Source of the DNA: Armatimonadota bacterium
GTDB lineage: Bacteria; Sysuimicrobiota; Sysuimicrobiia; Sysuimicrobiales; Sysuimicrobiaceae
Assembly: GCA_031460175.1 (NCBI GenBank)
Contig: JAVKGW010000002.1
Coordinates: forward strand, 310,001 to 374,000
Length of the DNA: 64,000 nt
Direction: 5' to 3'
The notes beneath the pieces were generated by a model that was given only the letters and a program-made list of their open reading frames with translations, ran no database searches and was not told the DNA's origin. The position numbers and the translations under genes are program-made. The first letter of the stretch is position 1; the number at the start of each line of letters is the position of its first letter. This document shows positions 32,508 to 41,343 of the stretch, in pieces.

Positions 32508-33500
32508 CTAGCTCCCCTTCTCCCCCACCGCGGGCGCCCGTTTCCACGCCTCCCGGGGTCTTTGCATCCGCCTCGCCCACGCCGCGGCCAGCGGAGGATA
32601 CAGACCCGCCGGCGCATAGCGCACCACGAGGACGTACCCGATGCCCAACAGGGCGGCCCAGTATTCCGTGTAGCCGCTGATCCAGTGCTTCACGAGGGTC
32701 ACCACGAAAGCTCCCAGGGCCGGCCCCAGGAACGTCCCGGGTCCCCCCACGAGGACCATCACGAGCCCTTCTGCGGAGGTGAGGATGTGCAGCTCCGTGG
32801 GGCCCACGAACCCGTTGTGGTAGGCGAGGAGGGCCCCTGCCAAGCCCGCCATCATGCCGCTGCCCACGAGCGCGAGGAACTTGTGGAGCTGCGTGTTGTA
32901 TCCCAGGGTCCGCATCCGGTTCTCGTTTTCCCGGATCCCCTGGAGCACGAGCCCGAAGCTGGATTGCCCCACCCGGCGCAGGAGAATCAGGCAACCCAGG
33001 AACACCAGGAGAAGGAGATAGTACTCGGAGGTGCCCCCGAGGGACGGGAGGACCTCTCCCAGGCGTGGCACGCCCGTAAGCCCGTCGTCCCCGCCCGTGA
33101 AGGAGCGCCACTTCACCGCCCCTCCCCAAAGCATCATGGAGATGGCGAGGAAGGCCATGAGGGACACGATTCCGCGGGTGCGGAGGACGGCGGGAGCGAT
33201 CACGGTCGCCAGGATCCCCGCCGCCAGCATCCCGCTGAGGGTGCCGAGAAGCATATTCTGTATCCCGAGCCGCGCCCCCAGGAGCCCCGCGGTGTACGCG
33301 CCCATCCCCCAGAACGCCGCGTGCCCCAGGGACTCGATCCCCGCATACCCGTAGAGGAGATCCAGGCTCATGGCGAAGATGGCGTAGAGGAAGGTGAGGC
33401 TCAGGAGGGTCCGCTGGTACTCGGAGAGGACCCACGGCAAGAGCAAGAAGAGCACAACTCCCCCCAGCTGCAGAAGGCGCGGAGGAGCGTTCCGAACCAT
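32508..33500 (-). CDS. livM: Branched-chain amino acid-type ABC permease LivM
   Basis: A 330-residue permease with about nine membrane helices. Family landmarks: LLYGYAGIESLGHAAFWGMGAYTAG, the EAA-like GIRENENRMRTLGYN cytoplasmic loop and FVGPTELHILTSAEGLVMVLVGG. Forms the channel with LivH. Ten bases separate it from livH. Confidence 0.92.
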   Translation of the reverse strand: MVRNAPPRLLQLGGVVLFLLLPWVLSEYQRTLLSLTFLYAIFAMSLDLLYGYAGIESLGHAAFWGMGAYTAGLLGARLGIQNMLLGTLSGMLAAGILATVIAPAVLRTRGIVSLMAFLAISMMLWGGAVKWRSFTGGDDGLTGVPRLGEVLPSLGGTSEYYLLLLVFLGCLILLRRVGQSSFGLVLQGIRENENRMRTLGYNTQLHKFLALVGSGMMAGLAGALLAYHNGFVGPTELHILTSAEGLVMVLVGGPGTFLGPALGAFVVTLVKHWISGYTEYWAALLGIGYVLVVRYAPAGLYPPLAAAWARRMQRPREAWKRAPAVGEKGS

Positions 33501-33510
33501 ACCCTGGTTC

Positions 33511-34383
33511 CTACCGCTCCACGAGCCCGCCCGGCCGCAGCATGAGGGCGGCCACCATCACCGCGAACAGGCTGAAGGTGGAGATCTCCGGCCAGTTCCC
33601 CGTGAGCACCGTCTCCAGCACGCCCACCAGGAGCGCCCCGAGATACGTCCCCGCCACACTCCCCACCCCTCCCACCACCACCACCACGAGGGCAGCCACC
33701 AGCATCTCCACATCCATCCCGGGGCCCACTCCCGTGATGATCCCTCCCACCACACCTCCCAGGCCCGCAAGCCCTGAGGCGATCCCGAACACCCACCGCT
33801 TGATCCGCACCACGTCAATCCCGAGCCCTCGTGCCATCTCCTCGTCGTCCACCGCGGCCCGGACCAGGGCCCCCCAGTGGGTCCGCTCCACCACCCACCA
33901 GAGGATCCCCGCGATCGCCCCGCCCAGCCCCACCAGGACCAGCCGGTACGCGGGGACGACCGCCCCGCCGAGCGTCACCGCACCCTGCGCCCACCTCGGC
34001 GCCGCCACCAGGGTGGGAATCCCCCCCCACACGAACCGGAAGAGGTCCATGGCCACGAACAGCACCCCCACCGTGAGCAGCACCTGGGCCAGAAGTGTCC
34101 GGGCCCAGGGCCGCCGAAGGAGCTCGAAGATCGCAAAGCCTCCTGCGGTGCTGGCCAGGATCCCGCACATCGCCCCCGCCCCCCAGCTCCCCGTGGCCCG
34201 GGCCACGCTCACCGCCAGGTACCCGCCCAGAAGGTAGAGGGAGCCGTGCGCGAGGTTGGCGATGCGCAGCACGCCGATCCCCACGCTCAGCCCCACCGCC
34301 ACCAGGAAGAGGACGCTGCCGTAGACGAGCCCGTTCAGCGCCTGTAGCCCGTAGGCGGAGATCACCGCCTCCACCACTGCCAC
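33511..34383 (-). CDS. livH: Branched-chain amino acid-type ABC permease LivH
   Basis: A 290-residue permease with about eight helices, opening ALNGLVYGSVLFLVAVGLSVG and IANLAHGSLYLLGGYLAV, typical of LivH, and the loop GALVRAAVDDEEMARGLGID. The GTG start lies inside the binding-protein gene, a 22-base overlap. This start region was copied together with the binding protein in the second copy at 38.3 kb. Confidence 0.92.
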   Translation of the reverse strand: MAVVEAVISAYGLQALNGLVYGSVLFLVAVGLSVGIGVLRIANLAHGSLYLLGGYLAVSVARATGSWGAGAMCGILASTAGGFAIFELLRRPWARTLLAQVLLTVGVLFVAMDLFRFVWGGIPTLVAAPRWAQGAVTLGGAVVPAYRLVLVGLGGAIAGILWWVVERTHWGALVRAAVDDEEMARGLGIDVVRIKRWVFGIASGLAGLGGVVGGIITGVGPGMDVEMLVAALVVVVVGGVGSVAGTYLGALLVGVLETVLTGNWPEISTFSLFAVMVAALMLRPGGLVER

Positions 34384-35561
34384 ACGTCCACCTGCGCCAC
34401 CTGCCCGATCCGATCAATGGGGACGTTCAGCAGCTGGCCCTCGCGGCGCTCCACCCGCACCACGTACAGGTCGAAGATCCGCTGGTTGTACCGGTCCAGG
34501 CGGAGGGGACCCGCGGGCGTGACGATCTTGGGAGCCTCCCGGCGCATGGCCCGGGCGAGCTCCTCCCTGCGGCTCGTGTCCCCCCGCATGGCCTGCAGGC
34601 CCGCGAGGATGAGCTTCCCGGCCGTGTATCCGCTCTCCTCATAGGAGAAGGGCAGCCGCCCGTACCGCTGCCGGAAGGCCTGCACGAACCTCCGGCTCTC
34701 CGGGGTCTCCAGGACCGGCGTGTACGGGGTGACGGTGATGACCCCCAGTGCGGAGTCCCCCGCCTCGCTCACGTACGCCTCATCGGACATGGGCCTCCCG
34801 CCGTACAGGGGAAGCCGGGCCTTCCATCCGAAGGCGTCGTACTGCTTCAGGAACCGGATGGCATCCACTCCGGCAAACCACGCGTACACCGCGTCCGCCC
34901 CCTCCATGTTCGCGGGCGTGAGGAAGGGCGCGAAGTCCACGGTGCCCACCCGCACGAAGATCTTCCGGAGGACGCGGCCGCCTGCGGCCCGCACGCCCGC
35001 CTCGAACGCCCCGATCCCGTCGTGCCCCGCCGCCACGTCGAAGCCGATGGCCACGAGGTTCCGGTGCCCGCGCTTGTTCACCACCCACCGCCCGAGGGGG
35101 AAGCTATTCTGGTCGCTGGTGTCCACGAGCCGGAACATCCGGGGCGTTGCCCGCTCCGGGGTCATCAGAAGCCGGGTGGTGGGCACCGGGATGACCCAGA
35201 TGACGTCCCGCGTGCGCAGGTAGTCCGCCAAAGCGAGCGCCACGTGACTCCACACCGGCCCCACGAGGAAATCCACCTGCCGCTCCTCCACCAGGCGCCG
35301 GACCTTGCTCAGCGCCACCGTGGGGCTCCCTTCATCGTCCTCCCGGAAGAGCTCGAAGCTCCTTCCCGCTACCCGGCCTCCGACTTCCTCCAGGGCGAGC
35401 CGCAGCCCGTCCTCCACCCCCCGGGACTGGACGGGCTGGCTCGCATAGGTCAAGGGAAGCCCGATGCGGATGGGAGCCGGCTGAGGAAGTCCCGGCAAGC
35501 TCAGGAAGAGGAGCATGGAGAGGAGGAGGACCCCTATCCCTCCCATGCGCAGGACTCGCAT
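34362..35561 (-). CDS. livJ: Periplasmic/extracellular solute-binding protein of the Liv importer
   Basis: A 399-residue type I periplasmic-binding-fold protein (Peripla_BP_6). An N-terminal signal (about 5-24) is followed by IRIGLPLTYASQPVQSRG in place of the usual sugar/amino-acid pocket start. VDFLVGPVWSHVALAL, GRWVVNKRGHRNLVAIG and YTAGKLILAGLQAMRGD mark the fold. There is no lipobox cysteine, so it may be free in a periplasm. The ATG at 35561 has GGGTGAGG upstream. A close paralog lies at 38308-39508. Substrate unknown. Confidence 0.88.
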   Translation of the reverse strand: MRVLRMGGIGVLLLSMLLFLSLPGLPQPAPIRIGLPLTYASQPVQSRGVEDGLRLALEEVGGRVAGRSFELFREDDEGSPTVALSKVRRLVEERQVDFLVGPVWSHVALALADYLRTRDVIWVIPVPTTRLLMTPERATPRMFRLVDTSDQNSFPLGRWVVNKRGHRNLVAIGFDVAAGHDGIGAFEAGVRAAGGRVLRKIFVRVGTVDFAPFLTPANMEGADAVYAWFAGVDAIRFLKQYDAFGWKARLPLYGGRPMSDEAYVSEAGDSALGVITVTPYTPVLETPESRRFVQAFRQRYGRLPFSYEESGYTAGKLILAGLQAMRGDTSRREELARAMRREAPKIVTPAGPLRLDRYNQRIFDLYVVRVERREGQLLNVPIDRIGQVAQVDVWQWWRR

Positions 35562-35699
35562 GTCCTCACCCCCTTCTCCAGAATCCATACTTCCCCAGCG
35601 GAATCCGCCGGGGAGGTGCTTCATAGCGCCACGATCTACCATACCACGCCCACGGAACCCCAGCCAGCAGCCCCGGGAGCTGCCCCCCCACCACCGTAT

Positions 35700-36075
35700 C
35701 TACTGCCGGGCCACCATCGCCCGGCACTGCCGGGCGGATCCCGCGAAAGGAGCGGCGGCCATAGTGACCCGGATCTCCATCTGCACGTGGGCTCCACGCT
35801 GGGCTTCCGGGAACCCCCGTTGGGCTCGCCCCACACTAGGATGAGCTCCGTCCCTGGCTGGCTGTAGGGCTCCTCCACAGTGGCCAAGGAGACCGCCACG
35901 GTCTCCTTGTGAGGTGTACCCGGGCCACCTGCCGAACCCCACCACCTCCCCCGGCGGTTTAACACGGCATCATAGTGCCACATGGCGTACTGGGCCGCGG
36001 GCATATCGATGAACTTCGCCCGCTGGCCCAGGGGCTTCGGCCCTGGCTGCGCCGCGCGGACGGTCGCTCCCTCGC
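35700..36075 (-). pseudogene. Remnant of a tetrahydrofolate-dependent O-demethylase (DesA/LigM, GcvT-like), C-terminal part
   Basis: The C-terminal end of a GcvT-fold demethylase is readable only by switching frames. PKPLGQRAKFIDMPAAQYAM and MWHYDAVLNRRG lie in one frame (about 36045-35935). VGFGRWPGYT is in a second. VSLATVEEPYSQPGTELILV and WGEPNGGSRKPSVEP return to the first. HVQMEIRVTMAAAPFAGSAR is again in the second, down to a stop at 35700. The order and wording match the C-terminus of syringate/vanillate O-demethylases. At least three indels and the missing N-terminal two thirds show that it is dead. It suggests past use of methoxylated aromatic compounds. Confidence 0.6.
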
Positions 36076-36510
36076 CCGCCTACCTTCCCGCCTCAGAAGG
36101 CCGGACGCGGCCACGGCCGAAACGCACCGACCCACGCGGCCTTGGAATCCGGGCCCGACCGGATCGACGGGGGCGCCGGATCCGCAGGACATCCGGTGAT
36201 CTTACTTTATCTCCTCGCGGGATTGTGGACGTCGCCCCTGGTAGAGGTCAAAATCTCCGAGTGGGCAAGGGATGCCCGCAGCCTGAAAACCTTCCCGGAC
36301 GAGTACCCGGATATGACGGACGGCGGCCCCTTGACGTGCACCGGCGGGCAGATCCTGCCCCTCACCCGCCGGGTTCCGGCAGTGCCCCGGTGGGCCGTGC
36401 GCTGAAGGATCTGTCCAGGACCCGATGAAAGCCCGCGTCATGGCAGGATCACCCCTCGGTTCCTTGCCGGTAGGCGGAGGGCCGGGTCCGGGATGGACCA
36501 CCCTGAACGG
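36076..36510. other. Non-coding or decayed stretch before the IS element
   Basis: No convincing gene in 435 bases. Short open frames exist on both strands (for example 36142-36405 plus, 36202-36501 minus) but none has a ribosome site or a recognisable domain. The stretch lies between a demethylase remnant and a dead transposon, so it is probably further decayed coding sequence. Confidence 0.5.
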
Positions 36511-36544
36511 CTCTAGCCTGTCCTGTTTCGCATTCGTGTTGACA
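36511..36544 (+). repeat. Left terminal inverted repeat of the IS element
   Basis: Reads CTCTAGCCTGTCC at the outer end and GTGTTGACA at the inner end. It matches the reverse complement of 37622-37655 at 25 of 34 positions, counted by eye. Confidence 0.75.
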
Positions 36545-36617
36545 GTACAGGAGGGCCATGTGACGAATCCTTCCCGCTGGAAACCAACCCCTTCCGGGTT
36601 GACGGGGAGGACCGCCC

Positions 36618-37615
36618 ATGACCCTCGCCGACAGTGTACACGCCTTCCGGCTCCGTGTGATCGCCCGGGCCCAGGCCCTGAGGAACGTCAGCCAGGCCGC
36701 TCGAGGAGTTCGGGATCTCCCGCACGCTGTTCTACCGCTGGCGCCGTCGCTACCTGGCCTACGGGCCGGATGGTTTGCATCCCCGCCGTCAGGGTCCCAG
36801 GCGGGGTCGGCCACCCACCCTGACCGCGCAGGAGGAGCGCGCCATCCTGGCGCTCGCCCTCGCCTGGCCGACATGGGGGCCGGCCCGATTGGCCGACATG
36901 TGGCGCGACCGGAGCAGGGCGGGCTGCGGGTGGCCCCGACGACGATCTACCGCCTGCTGCGCCTGCTGTGGGCTGCAAACCCGCTGGGAACGCCTGGCCG
37001 TGCTCGAGATCCACAGTGCCCAGAGTGTGGGGTTGTTGACCGACCGGACCCGTCGCTCAAGTGGCGCATCAGGCCCGGCACATCGCGGCGCGCCGTCCCG
37101 GCGAAGTGGTCTGTGTCGATACGTTCTACATCGGCAAGCTCAAGGGGGTCGGCAAAGTCTGGCAGTACACCGCCTGCGATGCGGCATGCTCGTATGCCAT
37201 CGCCGAGGTGTCGACCGAGTTCTCGGCCCGGGCGGCAGCCCGCTTCCTGACCAGGCGAGTCGAGCCGACCTATCGGGGCGCGGGCTGGGTCATAGAGCGG
37301 GTCCTGACCGATCAGGGCAGCGAGTACCGGGGGGCGTTCGATCAGGCCTGTCGGGCGCTGGGGATCCAGCACACGCGGACCCAACCCCGCCATGCCTGGA
37401 CCAACGGCTTCGTCGAGCGCCTGCAAGGCACCATCCTGAGCGAGCTGTGGCGCCTGGAGTTCCGCCGGCGCTTCTTTACCCGCGTGGCGACCATGCAGGA
37501 CGCTCTGGATCGCTACCTGACGTTCTACAATCACCACCGTCCCCACCTGGGGTATCGGACCCGAGGTCGTACCCCTGGCGAGCTCTTCATGCACCACAAG
37601 GAGGTCTCCTCATGA
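36618..37615 (+). pseudogene. Frameshifted IS481-like transposase
   Basis: An HTH plus DDE integrase-type transposase spread over three frames. The N-terminal MTLADSVHAFRLRVIARAQA starts at 36618; near 36700 it shifts to EEFGISRTLFYRWRRRYLAY and AQEERAILALALAWPTWGPA. Near 36905 it shifts to ARPEQGGLRVAPTTIYRLLR, near 36960 back to GLQTRWERLAVLEIHSAQSV, and near 37055 to the catalytic part. That part shows the acidic triad as VCVDTFYIG, LTDQGSEYRG and NGFVERLQG. At least four indels mean no full-length protein is made, although the last 184 codons are open. Confidence 0.8.
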
Positions 37616-37621
37616 GTAAGG

Positions 37622-37655
37622 TGTCAACACCCTTCCGGAACTTGACAGCCTAGAC
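37622..37655 (-). repeat. Right terminal inverted repeat of the IS element
   Basis: Inner end TGTCAACAC, outer end GACAGCCTAGAC. It is the imperfect reverse complement of 36511-36544. Confidence 0.75.
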
Positions 37656-37657
37656 CT

Positions 37658-38281
37658 TCAGGTACCCTTCCCCAAATCCTCAGGAGCCGGAAGTACCCTG
37701 AGCAGACTCTTGCTCATCTCGACCCTACCAAAGTATTTTCCGATGCGCTCCAATGCCAGCTCGTGCTCTTTCACATCGAGAGCACCACAGCAATCGCCCA
37801 CCACCGTAACCACATATCCAAGGTCCACGGCGCTACGCACCGTACTCTCCACGCATACATCTGTAGTGACCCCTGCGATGACCAGCGAAGTAATTTCTTG
37901 ACTTCGCAGTACAAGATCCAGGTCCGTTCCGCAGAACGCGCTGAATCTGTGCTTCGTGACCACCAACTCCCCTCTACCCGGCCCGATCCGGTAAAATTCC
38001 GCTCCCCACGACCCTGCTCGACAGATCTCCGGCACCACCTCTCTGCCTAGACCTCTGAGCCTTTCCCGCCATCCCGCCGCATCCGTCCAAGGGCTGTGCT
38101 CGGTGCGAACGAAGAGAACTGGAAGTCCGCCCACACGCCAAGCCTTCAGAAATCGCTCCAGTCGCGCCACTGCCTCCTGGATGGCTCTCACCGAGAAGCC
38201 CGCACGCCCGAAGGCCCCTCCCTCATGACAATAATCGTTCTGCACATCCACCACCACCAGTATTCTCCGTGCATCTCTCAC
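37658..38281 (-). CDS. Isochorismatase-family cysteine hydrolase
   Basis: A 207-residue amidohydrolase. The catalytic triad of the family is visible: Asp in VVVDVQNDYC, Lys in VVTKHRFSAF and Cys in GVTTDVCVESTVRSA, with the preceding cis-peptide region VIAG. Relatives are N-carbamoylsarcosine amidases, ureidoacrylate/biuret amidohydrolases and nicotinamidases; the substrate is not clear. The open frame extends upstream to a GTG at 38329, but that part only mirrors the livH start carried with the duplicated binding-protein gene. I start at the GTG at 38281, which has GAGAGG eight bases upstream. Codon use is visibly less GC-rich than in the flanking housekeeping genes. Confidence 0.85.
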   Translation of the reverse strand: MRDARRILVVVDVQNDYCHEGGAFGRAGFSVRAIQEAVARLERFLKAWRVGGLPVLFVRTEHSPWTDAAGWRERLRGLGREVVPEICRAGSWGAEFYRIGPGRGELVVTKHRFSAFCGTDLDLVLRSQEITSLVIAGVTTDVCVESTVRSAVDLGYVVTVVGDCCGALDVKEHELALERIGKYFGRVEMSKSLLRVLPAPEDLGKGT

Positions 38282-38307
38282 ACTCACTACCTCTCTTCTC
38301 GAATTGC

Positions 38308-39508
38308 TCACCTTCTCCACCACTGCCACACATCTACTTGTGCAATCCGTCCAAGCCGATCTATCGGCACATTGACCAGCCGTCCTTCTCGCCGTTCCAC
38401 CTGCAATACGTAGATATCAAAGATCCTTTGGTTCCAGCGATCGAAGCGTAGGGGGCCCACCGGTGTAAGCACTTTCTGCGCTGCTCGCCTCATCGCGCGT
38501 GCCAGTTCTTCCGGGGAACTCGTGTCGCCTCGCATGGCCTGCAAGCCCGCAAGAATCAGCTTCCCCGCCGTATAGCCGTATTCGCTGTACCGGTAAGGAA
38601 CCTGCCGAAACTTTCGCTGATACAGCTCCACAAACTTCCGGTTCTGCGGTGTATCCACCACCGAGGTGTAATGTGCTAAACTGATCACCCCGACCGCTGA
38701 TTCCCCGATCTCACCGAGGTATGGGTCGTCCACCAGAGGGTTGCATCCTTGGAGGGGGATACGGCTTTTCCATCCAAGCTCCGCATATTGCTGGACAAAT
38801 CGCACCGCATCAATCCCCGCAAAACACGCGTACACCGCTTCTGCTCCGCTCAGGTTGGCGGCCGTCAGGAACGGCGCAAAGTTCACGGTACCGATCCGGA
38901 CAAAAACCTTCCGGAGCACCTGACCTCCGGCAGCCCGGACTCCCGCTTCAAACGCTCCCACAGAGTCGTGTCCGAACGCTACATCGGTTCCGAAGACCAC
39001 GATGTTTTTGTGCCCCCGACTTCGTACCATCCACCGGCCATGGGGAAAGCCGCTCTGGTCCGTAGTTTCCACCACCCGAAACATCCGCGGGGTTGCCCGC
39101 TCGGGAGTCATTAGGAGCCGTGTGGCTGCCACCGGGATCACCCAGATCACATCCCGTGCCTTCAGGTAATCCAGGAGGGCCAACGCTTCATGGCTCCAGA
39201 CCGGGCCGACGATGAACTCCACTCGCCGTTCCTCTACAAGCCTCCGGGCCTTCGTTAGGGCCACGGTGGGATTGACCTCCGTGTCCTCCCGGAGGAGCTC
39301 GATTCTCCGCCCCGCCACCTGGCCTCCCTCCTCTTCCACCGCCAGCTGCAACCCCCTGGTCCGTCCCAATGGCCTGGAACGGCGATGGCCCCGTATAACT
39401 CAGCAGGAGGCCAACGCGAACCGGTCGCTCCTGTCCTGCTCCCGGAACCCCTAACGCAAGAACCACGAGCCCGATTAGCGACAGGTAGGCATTCCTTCGA
39501 AATCGCAT
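38308..39508 (-). pseudogene. Second solute-binding protein, paralog of livJ, with one frameshift
   Basis: The full span is 1201 bases, exactly one more than the 1200 of the intact livJ. The first part (signal peptide, then RPVRVGLLLSYTGPSPFQAI) is in one frame and the remaining 85 percent in the next. The break falls at a run of five C on the plus strand (39352-39356); with four, the frame reads continuously QGLQLAVEEEGGQVAGR. The rest follows livJ closely down to the same ending, VDVWQWWRR. It is either a young pseudogene or a sequencing error in a homopolymer. If functional it would supply an alternative substrate to the LivHMGF importer. No permease genes accompany it. Confidence 0.8.
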
Positions 39509-39544
39509 CGCCCTTTATACCCCCTCTTTCTTTTCTTTCGACCT

Positions 39545-41313
39545 TCACCCTCCCCGGGGAAACTCCCCTCCTGACACGTACAGACCCAGGAGGTTCCCTC
39601 TCGTTACTGGCAACAGGAGGTAGCTCGGAAAGTGGGCATTATGCTGGATAACGATACGGCTAGGCCGCTGCCTACGCAGGCTTCCCGCCCCGATGAGCTC
39701 GAGTGGATTGCTGGGTGGTTCCTCTACTCCCGCAATCCTCAGCACCAGCCGCTCTCCGGGCCGCACGAGTATCCCCGTGGGCCGAACATTGATCCAGAAT
39801 TCGTGGATCTCCCCTGGAGTCAGCGGAACCATCCGGTCGTGCCGATGCCGGATCTCCCAAATCGTGGAGTTCTCCCAATCCACCTCCCGATGGCTGCCAC
39901 GGAGCCACCCTCTCGTCAACAACCTGCGTTCTCCATTCCTATCCTCGTGGTACAAGGAGACGACCCAAAACACGTCCGTGTCTGTACTGCTGGCGTAAAG
40001 CTTTAGAATGATGGGTCCCAGCACCTCTGTGGACTCCACCATGGGCGGGGTCCGAAACTCCACACTCCCGCGGTACCATGGAGAGTCTTCATATGCCGAA
40101 CTCCCTCCATCCTCCGCCGGCTCCCGATCCAGGAGCAGGCCTCCCTCATGCAGGAAAAGGGGAACCCACCGCGTTCCCGGCACCGGCCAGTCGGTGGTCT
40201 CCTTCCACTCGCCTGTCCCCATCACAAAGAGACGGACCGGAGGTTCCTCCAGAATTCCTGTTGGAATCCCCTTCATCCAGTAATCAAACCACCGCAGGGC
40301 CTCAAACTGCAGCTGGTAGAGGGGGCGGTCCAGGTAGACCGGTGGGCCAATGATCAGCTTCTTCGGTGCGGTAATCCGCTTCCAAGCCCGGAAGGCCCCT
40401 GGGAGGTGCAACCCATAGATCCCCCAGTCCCCTCCTAGGTAGGCTGGGATGTGGATTCGCTCCAAATCCACTGTGCGCTCACGCCAGTACTCATCGTAGA
40501 AAGGATGGAGAAGGACATCCACCAAGAACGGGTGCATGCCGGTCTCCGGATCCGCCAGGGCCCGCTGGAGCTCCGGGATGGCCGCAAGGTCCTCATCCTG
40601 CTTGAGTTCTGTGATCCTCTGCGCGAGCATCTGTTCATCGAAGGTCCGCCTGCTCACCAGCTCTGGCTGGCACCGGCTATACGTCAAGGAGGTCTGGCTC
40701 CAGCCCACCAGCCACTGCCAGGCCAGAAGACCCCCTCGATACACAAAGTCCCTGTAGAAGTCCGTGGCAGCCCAAGGACAGAACAAACACCGCAGCTCCT
40801 CCGTGCCTTTGGCGGCTGCGAAGAGCTGAATCCAGGCAAAGTAGGAGACGCCGAACATGGCCACCTGGCCGGTGCACCAGGGCTGACGAGCGATCCACCG
40901 GATTACCTCCAGAACGTCCTCCACCTCCTTGTCGCCCACAAACGTCCACTTGCCTTCGGACCCCCCGTACCCCGCACATTGCAAACCACATGTGCGTATC
41001 CCCTCCGCGCAAACAGATACGGGTCACCTGCTTCCAGCGAAGCATTGGTCCGCTCCTGGCCGGGGTGGCGCCATTGAGCGGTGGAAAGGGCCGTGGGACG
41101 GATGGGAGCGGTCTGACCCAGTCGGTGGTAGGGGTGGCAGCCCAGGATGGCGGGGAACCGCCCATCCGCATCCGGCCGGAACACGTCGCACAGCAGCCGA
41201 ACCCCATCCTTCATGGGGACCGCGACATCCCGTTCCACCCGCACTCCGAAAAGCCGCTCCGACGTCACCCAATCTAAGCCACGGATCGTGGGACCGAGCT
41301 CACGTGGTTCCAT
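39545..41313 (-). pseudogene. S15/CocE-type hydrolase with one frameshift
   Basis: An X-Pro dipeptidyl-peptidase (S15)/cocaine-esterase family hydrolase of about 589 codons in two frames. The N-terminal part runs from MEPRELGPTIRGLDW to YAHVVCNVRGTGG, the C-terminal part from GGSEGKWTFVGDKEVEDVLE to the end. The span of 1769 bases is one short of a multiple of three, and the break falls in a run of six C at 40961-40966; seven would restore the frame. The nucleophile region is GVSYFAWIQ and the C-terminal half is the jelly-roll domain of the family. It is followed by an intact paralog. As with the binding protein, a read error is possible. Confidence 0.8.
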
Positions 41314-41343
41314 GGTCTTCCCTCCTCTTCCCTAGCACCCGCA

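Larger units (their letters stand above)
36511..37655 (+). mobile_element. Degenerate IS481-family-like insertion sequence
   Basis: About 1.15 kb bounded by imperfect inverted repeats (36511-36544 and 37622-37655, 25 of 34 bases matching). Inside is one transposase gene broken by several frameshifts. The sequence CTAG occurs just inside each outer edge (36513-36516 and 37650-37653) and may be a target-site duplication, but being a palindrome within the repeats it is not decisive. The element lies three bases beyond the stop of the isochorismatase-family gene. It cannot move by itself. Confidence 0.75.

Noticed and set aside
36142-36405. Small plus-strand open frame before the IS element
   Set aside because: No ribosome site, no recognisable domain, and it lies between two decayed genes. 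It is more likely chance or remnant sequence.
36513-37653. CTAG as a proven target-site duplication of the IS element
   Set aside because: CTAG is a palindrome and part of the inverted-repeat match, so it would appear at both ends without any duplication.
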